Shown here: one piece after another, positions 35,394-43,638 of the stretch | How the letters are laid out: the number at the start of each line of letters is the position of its first letter | Numbering within the stretch: position 1 is the stretch's first letter | NCBI RefSeq assembly: GCF_018457165.1 | Contig: NZ_JAFMNX010000002.1 | Location: 434,001 to 498,000, forward strand | DNA from: Tianweitania aestuarii | GTDB taxonomy: Bacteria; Pseudomonadota; Alphaproteobacteria; Rhizobiales; Rhizobiaceae | Length of the DNA: 64,000 nucleotides | Direction of reading: 5' to 3' | Notes under the pieces: generated by a model | The model's input: only the letters and a program-made list of their open reading frames with translations | Told to the model about the DNA's origin: nothing | Database searches by the model: none | Program-made: the position numbers and the translations under genes

Positions 35394-36413
35394 ATGAGCG
35401 TAATCACCAGCGATCTGGCAGCGAGCGAAGCCAAGCCCAGCGATGCGGATATGGTGGCTCAGGCCGAAGCGGCGCTGAAGGAAATCGCCGCCGTTCGTGA
35501 AGCGCTGAGCAAGGTTATCTTCGGCCAGGAAAGCGTGATCGAAAAGACCATCGTCGCCGTACTGGCGGGCGGTCACGCCCTGCTCGTCGGCGTTCCCGGT
35601 CTGGCGAAAACCAAGCTTGTCGTGACGCTCGGCCAGGTGCTCGGCCTCCAGTCGAACCGCATCCAGTTCACGCCCGATCTCATGCCGTCCGACATTCTCG
35701 GCTCCGAAGTGATGGAGCAGGACGAAACCGGTCGCCGCGCCTTCCGCTTCATTCCGGGCCCGATCTTCGCGCAGCTGCTGATGGCCGACGAGATCAACCG
35801 CGCCAGCCCGCGCACGCAGTCCGCCCTTCTGCAGTCGATGCAGGAATATCACGTGACCGTTGCCGGCCATCGCCATGACCTGCCAGCGCCCTTCCATGTG
35901 CTTGCGACGCAGAACCCGCTGGAACAGGAAGGCACCTATCCCCTGCCGGAAGCGCAGCTCGACCGCTTTCTGATGCAGATCGACATTCTTTATCCCGAAC
36001 TCGAGGCCGAACGGCGCATCCTTACCGAAACGACCAGCGGCAGCGAGGCCGACGTCGCTGCCGTGCTCGATCCCCAGCGTTTGGCTGCGATCCAACATCT
36101 GGTGCGCCGCATGCCGGTTCCCGAAAGCGTGGTGGATGCCATTCTGACGCTGGTGCGCTCGGCGCGTCCGGGTCAGGGCAATGCCGAAACCGACAAACAT
36201 GTCGCATGGGGTCCCGGCCCCCGCGCATCCCAGGCGCTGACGCTTTGCGCCCGCGCCCGCGCGCTTTACGATGGCCGTCTGGCCCCCTCGATTGACGATG
36301 TGCGCGCCTTGGCTGAACCCGTGCTGCAGCACCGCATGGCGCTTTCTTTCGCCGCCCGTGCCGAAGGCATGACCGTTCGCGACGTGGTCGCGAGGCTGAC
36401 AAAGGCGATCTGA
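35394..36413 (+). CDS. MoxR-family AAA+ ATPase
   Basis: A 339-residue MoxR AAA+ chaperone. Walker A is GVPGLAKTK, Walker B LMADEINRA, followed by the sensor-1 stretch ATQNPLEQEGTYPLPEAQLDRF and an Arg finger region. MoxR proteins insert metals or remodel partner proteins together with vWA/DUF58 neighbours, and the DUF58 gene starts on its stop codon here. Start is the Met of MSVITSDLA; the frame upstream adds 19 residues that are not conserved. Four genes follow on each other closely. Confidence 0.93.
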   Translation: MSVITSDLAASEAKPSDADMVAQAEAALKEIAAVREALSKVIFGQESVIEKTIVAVLAGGHALLVGVPGLAKTKLVVTLGQVLGLQSNRIQFTPDLMPSDILGSEVMEQDETGRRAFRFIPGPIFAQLLMADEINRASPRTQSALLQSMQEYHVTVAGHRHDLPAPFHVLATQNPLEQEGTYPLPEAQLDRFLMQIDILYPELEAERRILTETTSGSEADVAAVLDPQRLAAIQHLVRRMPVPESVVDAILTLVRSARPGQGNAETDKHVAWGPGPRASQALTLCARARALYDGRLAPSIDDVRALAEPVLQHRMALSFAARAEGMTVRDVVARLTKAI

Positions 36414-37324
36414 TGGCGCGTATCGGCGAGGTTACTCCTCCCGTTGCAACACGCGAAGCGCTGGCCCGCGCCCGCTCGCGCGCATCCCTCGTGCCCGATC
36501 TTCTGGTTGAAGCGCGGCGCGTGGTGAACACCGTGATCTCGGGCTGGCACGGCCGCCGCCGGCGCGGTGTCGGCGAAAACTTTTGGCAGTTCCGCCCTTT
36601 CGTTGAAGGCGATGCCGTTGCCCGCATCGATTGGCGGCGCTCGGCGCGTGACGATCATACCTATGTCCGCGACCGCGAATGGGAGGCCGCGCACACCGTC
36701 TGGCTGTGGGCCGATCCCTCGCCTTCCATGCTCTACAAGTCCACCGTTGCCAGCGTTTCCAAGGAGTCACGAGCGCTGGTGCTGACGCTTGCGCTGGCCG
36801 AACTCCTGTCGCGCAGTGGCGAGCGCATCGGCTGGCCGGGTCTCACCGATCCGCTGTCCACCCGCAATGGCGCGGAACGACTGGCGGCGCGCCTCGCCCA
36901 TGGCACACCCGCCGCGCAACCAGACTTCACCCAGATCCGGCGCTTTTCGGATGTCATCCTCGTGTCCGACTTTCTTGATGAGCCGCAGGACATCAAGGCC
37001 TGGCTTGATCCGCTGACCAAGCGTGGCGTGCGCGCGCATCTGATCGAAGTCGCGGACCCCGCCGAAGAAAGCTTTCCTTTTGCCGGCCGCACCGAATTCC
37101 AGGATCCCGAAACGGGCGAACGCCTGACGGCCGGCCGTGCCGAAACGCTCGCCGATGATTACCGCAACCAGTATCGCGCCCGACGCGAAGACCTGAGCGC
37201 CTGGGCCAAACGGCAAGGCTGGAGCTATACGGTCAACCACACCGATCGGCTGGCATCCGAAGCGCTGGTCACAATTCACATGGCGCTGTCGACCGAACCC
37301 GCATTCGGAGGCGCGCGCGCATGA
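36413..37324 (+). CDS. DUF58 domain protein
   Basis: A 303-residue protein with the DUF58 signature AVARIDWRRSARDDHTYVRDREWE (RxDWxxSAR) around residue 60. It belongs to the vWA-like superfamily and typically partners MoxR ATPases. No transmembrane helix is evident, so it is probably cytosolic or peripheral. The ATG shares the moxR stop (TGATG) and its own stop overlaps the next gene (ATGA), implying tight coupling of all three. Confidence 0.9.
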   Translation: MARIGEVTPPVATREALARARSRASLVPDLLVEARRVVNTVISGWHGRRRRGVGENFWQFRPFVEGDAVARIDWRRSARDDHTYVRDREWEAAHTVWLWADPSPSMLYKSTVASVSKESRALVLTLALAELLSRSGERIGWPGLTDPLSTRNGAERLAARLAHGTPAAQPDFTQIRRFSDVILVSDFLDEPQDIKAWLDPLTKRGVRAHLIEVADPAEESFPFAGRTEFQDPETGERLTAGRAETLADDYRNQYRARREDLSAWAKRQGWSYTVNHTDRLASEALVTIHMALSTEPAFGGARA

Positions 37325-40137
37325 GCTGGCTGCCGCTATCCTTTGGTGCGCCGATGGTTCTGGCCGGGCTGCTTGCTCTGCCCGTAATCTGGTGGCTGTT
37401 GCGCCTCACGCCACCCAAGCCGCAGACCGAGACCTTTCCGCCGCTGAGGATCCTGGCCAAGGTTTTGCGCAAGGAAGAGACGCCGCGCTCCAGCCCCTGG
37501 TGGCTGACCCTTCTGCGGCTTTTGATGGCAGCCCTCATCATTTTCGCGCTGGCCGATCCCGTGTTCAACCCGCGCGAGCGAATGACGGCGTCCGGTGATG
37601 CCGTGGCGATCGTGATGGACAATGGCTGGTCCACCGCGCCCGACTGGGACCGCCGCGTGGCCACCGCCGAACGCCTGATCACCGATGCGGGCGCGGCCGG
37701 AAAGCCGGTCGTTCTGGCGCTCACCGCCGAGCCGCCAAGCACCGAAATCGGCCCCTTCGAAGCGGAAGTCGCGCGCGATCATCTGCGCGCCGCCGCGCCC
37801 CGCCCCGTGCCGGTCGACCGTGCCGCCACCTTCGGCCGCGTGGCGCAAGCCGTGGCGCAGTTTTCCGCGCCGAGCATCGCCGTTCTGTCGGATGGGCTTG
37901 CAGCTGACGGCGACGAACAAGCCTTTGCCGACCTGCTCGGCGACAATCGCAGCGGCCTCGTTTGGGTGACGCCGGAGCGCGTCGCTTCGCTTGCACTGAC
38001 CGCCGCCGACAACCAGGTCGATGCCTTCCGCGTCACCGCCATCCGCAGCCCCGGCGATCCCGCGCCGCGCAGCGTCACCGCCGGTGCCTTCGACGATCGC
38101 GGCCGGCGCATCGGCGATACCACCATCACCTTCGGTGCCGGCGAAACCGCCGCCAGCGGCGAACTGGCCGTGCCGTTCGAACTGCGCAACGATTTCGCTT
38201 CCGTGTCGATCGACGGCGAGCCGCAGGCTGGTGCCGTGCGCGTGCTCGACGAGAACGCCAAGCGCCGCCGCGTCGCGCTTCTGTCGCAGTCCGAAGCCGA
38301 CCGGGCACAGCCACTTCTGTCGCCGCTGTTTTATATCCGCAAGGCGATGGAGCCCTTTGCCGATCTGGTGGAGCCGCAAAGTGCCGATCTCGCGCAGGCA
38401 ATCCCCCAGCTTCTTGAACAGAAGCCCGCGATGATCGTGATGGCCGATGTCGGCGTCATTCCCGATGCAGCCCGCACCGCCCTCGTGGACTGGGTGCAAA
38501 AAGGCGGCACGCTGGTGCGCTTTGCAGGCTCGCGTCTGGCCGCTGCTGGACCGGATGAAGACCTTCTGCCCGTGCGGCTGCGCACCGGCGAACGCGCGCT
38601 GGGCGGCACCATGTCGTGGACCGAACCGCAGGCCGTGACCGAATTCCCCGCCGATGGCCCCTTCGCCGATCTCGCACCACCCGCCGAAGTCACCGTCACG
38701 CGCCAGGTGCTCGCCGAACCCTCGGCCGATATCGTCGATCACACCTGGGCGACGCTGGCCGATGGCACGCCGCTGGTCACGGGCGCGCGGCGCGGACAAG
38801 GAACGGTCGCGCTGTTTCATGTCACGCCGGAAGCAACCTGGTCGAACCTGCCGATCTCAGGCACATTCGTGGAAATGCTGCGCCGCGTTGTGCAGCTGTC
38901 GCGCAATCAGGGCCGTGTGGATGGCGGCGCGGAAGCCAACGCCGCCGGCCTGCCGCCTTATCGCATGATCGCGGCCGACGGCACGCTGGTGCCGCCGACG
39001 CCGGATGCGCGACCGTTGCCGGCAACCGCCGACGCACGCGTGACGATCGAAAATCCGCCTGGTCTTTATGGCGGCGAGGAAGGTGTCGTGGCGCATAATC
39101 TCCTGAAGGCAGATGCGACGCTCGCGCCGATCGTCAGGCCGCAAACCAATCTGCCGGTGACGGAAGCTTCCTATGCCTTCGATCAATCCCGCGATCTGCG
39201 CGGCGCACTCTTTGCCCTGGCGCTGCTCCTGATGGTGCTCGACACACTGGCCGTGCTCTGGATGGGCGGAGCCTTCGCCCGCAAACGCCGCCGCAGCGCG
39301 CCCGCCGTTTCCGCTGCGATGGCCTTGATCGCGCTCGGCCTCCTTTGGCAGCCGATGCCCGCTTATGCGCAGGACACGCAGCCGAATGATCAGGCGGCGA
39401 TCGAGGCGATTTCCACCACCCGCATCGCTTATGTCATTACCGGCGATTCGTCCGTGGATGCCATCAGCCGCGCCGGCCTTCTGGGCCTATCCCGTTTTCT
39501 CACCGACAAGACCGCTCTCGAACCCGGCGAACCCGCAGGCGTCGACATCGCGACGGATGAACTCTCCTTTTATCCGCTGATCTACTGGCCTGTTGATCCC
39601 GACAGCGCGATGCCGAGCGAAGATGCCATTGCCCGTGTAGACGCCTACATGAAGCAGGGCGGCACGGTGCTGTTCGATACGCGCGACCAGTATTCGGCAG
39701 GTTTCGACGCCTCAACCACCACGCCGGCCACGCAGCGGCTGCGCGACATCTTGGCCGACCTCAACGTGCCGGCGCTGGAGCCGGTGCCGGAAGACCACGT
39801 TCTGACGAAGTCCTTCTTCATCGTCCCCCAATTCCCCGGCCGCTACACCGGCAGCCCGCTCTGGGTGGAAGCCTCCGCCGCTGCCGCCAATCCGGACGAC
39901 CGTCCGGTGCGCACGGGCGATGGCGTGACACCGATCATGATCACCGGCAACGATCTGGCCGGTGCGTGGGCGATCGACGCCAATGGCGAGCCGATGCTGC
40001 CCACCGTTCCCGGCGATCCGATGCAGCGCGAATATGCCCTGCGCGGCGGCGCCAACATCATGATGTATATGCTGACCGGCAACTACAAGTCGGACCAGGT
40101 CCACGTACCGGTGCTGCTGGAGCGTCTGGGGCAATGA
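37321..40137 (+). CDS. BatA-like N-terminal plus DUF4159 membrane protein
   Basis: A 938-residue membrane protein. Residues 1-85 form the aerotolerance-regulator (BatA) N-terminal domain with two helices (GAPMVLAGLLALPVIWWLLRL and the second near 65-80). A long periplasmic or cytosolic region follows; another pair of helices lies near 625-690 (LRGALFALALLLMVLDTLAVLWM). The C-terminal part (about 700-938) is DUF4159, with YPLIYWPVDPDSAMPSEDAIARV and DTRDQYSAGF. Such genes follow moxR and DUF58 in many alphaproteobacteria; function is unknown, perhaps envelope stress. It overlaps the DUF58 gene by 4 bases. Confidence 0.85.
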   Translation: MSWLPLSFGAPMVLAGLLALPVIWWLLRLTPPKPQTETFPPLRILAKVLRKEETPRSSPWWLTLLRLLMAALIIFALADPVFNPRERMTASGDAVAIVMDNGWSTAPDWDRRVATAERLITDAGAAGKPVVLALTAEPPSTEIGPFEAEVARDHLRAAAPRPVPVDRAATFGRVAQAVAQFSAPSIAVLSDGLAADGDEQAFADLLGDNRSGLVWVTPERVASLALTAADNQVDAFRVTAIRSPGDPAPRSVTAGAFDDRGRRIGDTTITFGAGETAASGELAVPFELRNDFASVSIDGEPQAGAVRVLDENAKRRRVALLSQSEADRAQPLLSPLFYIRKAMEPFADLVEPQSADLAQAIPQLLEQKPAMIVMADVGVIPDAARTALVDWVQKGGTLVRFAGSRLAAAGPDEDLLPVRLRTGERALGGTMSWTEPQAVTEFPADGPFADLAPPAEVTVTRQVLAEPSADIVDHTWATLADGTPLVTGARRGQGTVALFHVTPEATWSNLPISGTFVEMLRRVVQLSRNQGRVDGGAEANAAGLPPYRMIAADGTLVPPTPDARPLPATADARVTIENPPGLYGGEEGVVAHNLLKADATLAPIVRPQTNLPVTEASYAFDQSRDLRGALFALALLLMVLDTLAVLWMGGAFARKRRRSAPAVSAAMALIALGLLWQPMPAYAQDTQPNDQAAIEAISTTRIAYVITGDSSVDAISRAGLLGLSRFLTDKTALEPGEPAGVDIATDELSFYPLIYWPVDPDSAMPSEDAIARVDAYMKQGGTVLFDTRDQYSAGFDASTTTPATQRLRDILADLNVPALEPVPEDHVLTKSFFIVPQFPGRYTGSPLWVEASAAAANPDDRPVRTGDGVTPIMITGNDLAGAWAIDANGEPMLPTVPGDPMQREYALRGGANIMMYMLTGNYKSDQVHVPVLLERLGQ

Positions 40138-40150
40138 GGATCATCCTGCT

Positions 40151-42223
40151 ATGACCTGGTCGCTCTCCTTCGAGCCGCTCCTGTCCTGGACCACGCTCGG
40201 CCTGCTCGCTATCCCCATGGCGCTGCTGGCCGTGCTCGCTTTGTGGCGTCGGCAGCGCGGCGCCCTGTTTCGCCTGGCAGCTCTGGCAGCCCTTGCCCTT
40301 GCCCTGGTGAACCCGGTTCTGCTCGACGAACTGCGCCAACCCCTGAAAAGCGTCGTCGCGCTCGTGGTGGATCGCAGCCAGAGCCAGGATATTCGCGATC
40401 GCACCGCCCAGACCGATGCAGCGCTCGCCGAGCTGAAAACCCGCCTCGCCCGCTTCGACCAGTTCGAGGTGCGCGAGATCGATGCCGGTCAGGCGGCTTC
40501 AGCGGAAGAACGCACGGACACCAAGCTGTTCGGCGCCCTCGACAGCGCCTTCCGAGACGTCCCGCCGTCACGCATTGCCGGCGCGATCATGGTGACCGAC
40601 GGTCAGGTCCACGATGTGCCGGCCAACAACAATCCGGGCTTCGACGCACCCGTTCACGCGCTGATCACCGGCGAGGAGGGCGAGCGCGATCGCCGCATCC
40701 GGCTGGAAAACGCGCCGCGCTTCGGTCTGGTCGACAAGCCGCTTCCCATGACCTACCGCGTGCTCGACACTGCGGGCCAGGGTGACGCGGTCAATGTGCG
40801 CGTGTCGATCAACGGCAATCCGGTGGCAACCGAACGCGCCATCGTCGGCCAACCCGCCACCGTCCAAGTCACCATCCCGACTGCGGGGCGCAACATCGTT
40901 GAATTCTCCGTGGAAGGCGTTCAAGGCGAACTCACCACCACGAACAATCGCGCAGTCGCGCTGGTTGACGGCATCCGCGAAAACCTGCGCGTGCTTCTGG
41001 TGTCGGGCGAACCCCATGCCGGCGAACGCACATGGCGCAACCTCCTGAAGTCCGATGCCTCCGTCGATCTCGTGCATTTCACGATCCTGCGTCCGCCCGA
41101 GAAGCAGGACGGCACGCCGATCAACGAGCTGTCACTGATCGCCTTTCCTACACGCGAACTGTTTGTCGACAAGATCAACGACTTCGATTTGATCATCTTC
41201 GACCGCTACCAGCACCGTGATGTGCTGCCGATCCTGTATTACGACTACATCGCGGAATATGTGGAAAACGGCGGCGCGCTGCTGATCGCGGCGGGTCCGG
41301 AATATGCCGGCTATCAGTCGATCGCCAACACGCCGCTGATGTCGACCCTGCCCGCTCTGCCCTCCGGCGAAGTGATCGAGGAAGGCTTCTATCCGCGCCT
41401 CACCGATCTCGGCCAGCGCCATCCCGTGACGCGCGGTCTGGAAGGTTCGGCGCAGGAACCGCCGCGCTGGAGCCGCTGGTTCCGCCAGATCGGCGTCGAC
41501 AGCGCGCAAGGCGAAGTGGTGATGAAGGGCGCAGGCGACCGTCCTCTGCTCGTTCTCGAACGAAAGGGCGAAGGTCGCGTCGGCATGTTCCTGTCCGATC
41601 AGGGTTGGCTGTGGGCGCGTGGCTATGAGGGCGGCGGCCCGCATGTTTCGCTGTATCGCCGCATCGCCCATTGGCTGATGAAAGAGCCGGAGCTCGAGGA
41701 AGAACGTCTGATCGCCGTTGGGCGCGGCATGGTGCTCAACGTCACCCGCCAGACCATGAGCGACGATCCTGGCCCGGCAAGCGTCATTTCTCCGACCGGC
41801 CAGCGGCTACAGATCCCGCTGACCTCCAACCAGCCCGGCCTGTTCACCGGCAGCCTGGAAACCGATGAGGTCGGTCTGTACCAGATCGCCAACGGCGACC
41901 TGACAGCACTCGCCCATGTCGGACCGCTGAATGCGCCGGAATTTGCCGATGTCGTGTCCACCACCGAGCGGCTTCAGCCGGTTGCGGATGAAACCGGCGG
42001 TAGCGTGCGGCGCTTGGAAGGCGGCGTCACGGGATTGAGCCTGCCCAACATCGTGCCGGTGCGCGCCAATGGCGAAACCAGCGGCCGCGACTGGATGGGC
42101 CTGCGCGTCACCGACGACAGCGTGCTGCAATCCGTCAGCCGCACGCCCTTGTTCGGCGGCTTCTTCGGCCTTGCTTTGCTGCTGATGGCGATCGGCGCGA
42201 TGTGGTATCGCGAAGGGCGCTGA
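40151..42223 (+). CDS. Large membrane protein of the moxR/DUF58 operon
   Basis: A 690-residue protein. Two N-terminal helices (about 15-60) are followed by VVALVVDRSQSQDIRDRTAQTDAAL, a vWA-like strand in which the usual DxSxS metal motif appears as DRSQS. The middle region has a glutamine amidotransferase-like fold (FDRYQHRDVLPILYYDYIAEYVENGGALLIAAGPEYAG) without a visible nucleophilic Cys. A final helix near 665-685 anchors the C-terminus. It lies 13 bases after the DUF4159 gene as the fourth member of the operon. Its function is unknown. Confidence 0.8.
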   Translation: MTWSLSFEPLLSWTTLGLLAIPMALLAVLALWRRQRGALFRLAALAALALALVNPVLLDELRQPLKSVVALVVDRSQSQDIRDRTAQTDAALAELKTRLARFDQFEVREIDAGQAASAEERTDTKLFGALDSAFRDVPPSRIAGAIMVTDGQVHDVPANNNPGFDAPVHALITGEEGERDRRIRLENAPRFGLVDKPLPMTYRVLDTAGQGDAVNVRVSINGNPVATERAIVGQPATVQVTIPTAGRNIVEFSVEGVQGELTTTNNRAVALVDGIRENLRVLLVSGEPHAGERTWRNLLKSDASVDLVHFTILRPPEKQDGTPINELSLIAFPTRELFVDKINDFDLIIFDRYQHRDVLPILYYDYIAEYVENGGALLIAAGPEYAGYQSIANTPLMSTLPALPSGEVIEEGFYPRLTDLGQRHPVTRGLEGSAQEPPRWSRWFRQIGVDSAQGEVVMKGAGDRPLLVLERKGEGRVGMFLSDQGWLWARGYEGGGPHVSLYRRIAHWLMKEPELEEERLIAVGRGMVLNVTRQTMSDDPGPASVISPTGQRLQIPLTSNQPGLFTGSLETDEVGLYQIANGDLTALAHVGPLNAPEFADVVSTTERLQPVADETGGSVRRLEGGVTGLSLPNIVPVRANGETSGRDWMGLRVTDDSVLQSVSRTPLFGGFFGLALLLMAIGAMWYREGR

Positions 42224-42232
42224 ACCCTTCGC

Positions 42233-42718
42233 CTATAAGGCGCGCAAGTAGTAGCGCACGGTCTTCTCGCCGCCATGGATCGCCGCCTCGCCGACTTCCT
42301 GGAAGTCGAGCGCTGCATGGAACGCGTCCGACGCCGGGTTCGGCGGCTCGGCGTTCACCTCGCAGCAGATCCGGTCATGTCCAGCCGCCCTGGCGCGCGA
42401 AAACAGGTCCTCGTAAAGCAGCCGCGCCAACCCGCGTCCCCGGGCCTTCGGCGAGACAACAATGCGGTCCACATAGATGAAGCGCGGATAGCGCGCCTTG
42501 AACCACAGGAAGTTCGGGCTGGTGTAGGCCGCGTCCTGATCGAAGGCGAGCAGGAAAGCGTCGCCCGTCCCAACACGCACGGCATGGAACGCGCCGGCGA
42601 TCATCGCCGCCAGCTCATCGGCCGAAAGAAGCGACAACTCCTGCGCATGATCGTTGTTGAGCGCGAGGATGGTTGCGTGACTCTCTTCGTCAACGCCTTG
42701 AATCAGATCATTCGACAT
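42233..42718 (-). CDS. GNAT family N-acetyltransferase
   Basis: A 161-residue acetyltransferase. Motif A is seen in FIYVDRIVVSPKARGRGLARLLYEDLFSRARAAGH, with RGRGLA binding acetyl-CoA pyrophosphate, and CCEVNAEPPNPASDAFHAALDFQEVG follows. The substrate is unknown. Start ATG 42718 is preferred; the frame can also open at a TTG that overlaps the trmL stop. It is likely co-transcribed with trmL. Confidence 0.85.
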   Translation of the reverse strand: MSNDLIQGVDEESHATILALNNDHAQELSLLSADELAAMIAGAFHAVRVGTGDAFLLAFDQDAAYTSPNFLWFKARYPRFIYVDRIVVSPKARGRGLARLLYEDLFSRARAAGHDRICCEVNAEPPNPASDAFHAALDFQEVGEAAIHGGEKTVRYYLRAL

Positions 42719-42732
42719 GGAGCGCAACACCT

Positions 42733-43197
42733 TCAACCCGCAACGGAAAACTGACGCAGCGCCTCGCTGGACGTGATCGCGGCTGACACCGACAGGTTGA
42801 GGCTGCGTGCGCCAGGCATCATCGGAATGGTCAGCCGCGCATCGGCCAGCGCATGCACGCTATCCGGCACGCCAGCGGATTCGCGCCCGAACAAAATGAT
42901 GTCACTGGGTTGAAAGGCGAACTGTGTGTAGGCCACAGCGCCCTTCGTCGTGAGCAAAAGCAGCCGCCGCCCTTCTTGCCTGCGCCACGCATCGAAGGCT
43001 TCGAAATCCGTATGCCGGCGCAGTGCGGCCATTTCCAGATAATCCATGCCGGCGCGCTTCAGGTTCTTGTCCGATATGTCGAAGCCGGTCGGCTCGATGA
43101 TATCGACGGCAACGCCGAGACAGGCGCCGAGCCGCAGCACGGCACCGGTATTGCCGGGGATCTCAGGCTGATAAAGCGCGATGCGCAGATCACTCAT
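42733..43197 (-). CDS. trmL: tRNA (cytidine(34)-2'-O)-methyltransferase
   Basis: A 154-residue SPOUT-family methyltransferase that 2'-O-methylates the wobble base of certain Leu tRNAs. The knot signatures are ALYQPEIPGNTGAVLRLGACLG, ILFGRESAGVPD, and IPMMPGARSLNLSVSAAI. Short length is typical, as the protein is little more than the knotted domain. The ATG is followed upstream by about 440 bases without a firm gene. Confidence 0.93.
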   Translation of the reverse strand: MSDLRIALYQPEIPGNTGAVLRLGACLGVAVDIIEPTGFDISDKNLKRAGMDYLEMAALRRHTDFEAFDAWRRQEGRRLLLLTTKGAVAYTQFAFQPSDIILFGRESAGVPDSVHALADARLTIPMMPGARSLNLSVSAAITSSEALRQFSVAG

Positions 43198-43638
43198 GAT
43201 GCATGTCCGTTAAAGCTGCGCCGCCGATAAGGACGGTGCTCTTGCCTCCCTGGCAAAAAGCGGTTCCCGTGACTGGCCGTTCGCGCGCAACTAGGCTATG
43301 AAGCGGCTGACATCAACGCGAACCAGAGGGGACCAGGATGGAAAACATGATCACTGTCAACATTCCACGCGCCCTTCCTCGACCATCGGGCGCCTGACGG
43401 CGGCTTCGCGACCTCTTCAAGATCTTCTTCAAGCAACGTCTCGAACTCCCGCCGGACCGTTCTCTTCGTTCCGTAGGTTTTCGCGATGTCTTTCTTCTTG
43501 TTCTCCGTCTTTTCCGGTCTTTGCCCGCCTTTCTCCTGACGTTCCGGTCGGGACGACGCATGCCCGGCCCTTTTCATTCCATCATGACCATTCGGCTTCC
43601 ACGGAAGCCTGCGATCCTTTTTGATACGAGATGCCCCC
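43198..43638. other. 441-base region of unclear nature before the ABC exporters
   Basis: No gene can be assigned with confidence. A 19-codon open frame begins at ATG 43338 (MENMITVNIPRALPRPSGA) with GAGGGGA shortly before it and ends at TGA 43395. A minus-strand frame (43296-43640, 114 codons) is highly charged, and within 43440-43500 its third codon positions are much richer in G/C than the other two, as in real genes here. Between 43381 and 43440 the signal favours a different frame. The plus strand is unusually pyrimidine-rich near 43430-43550. It may be a leader, a decayed gene or a fast-evolving small gene. Confidence 0.5.
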
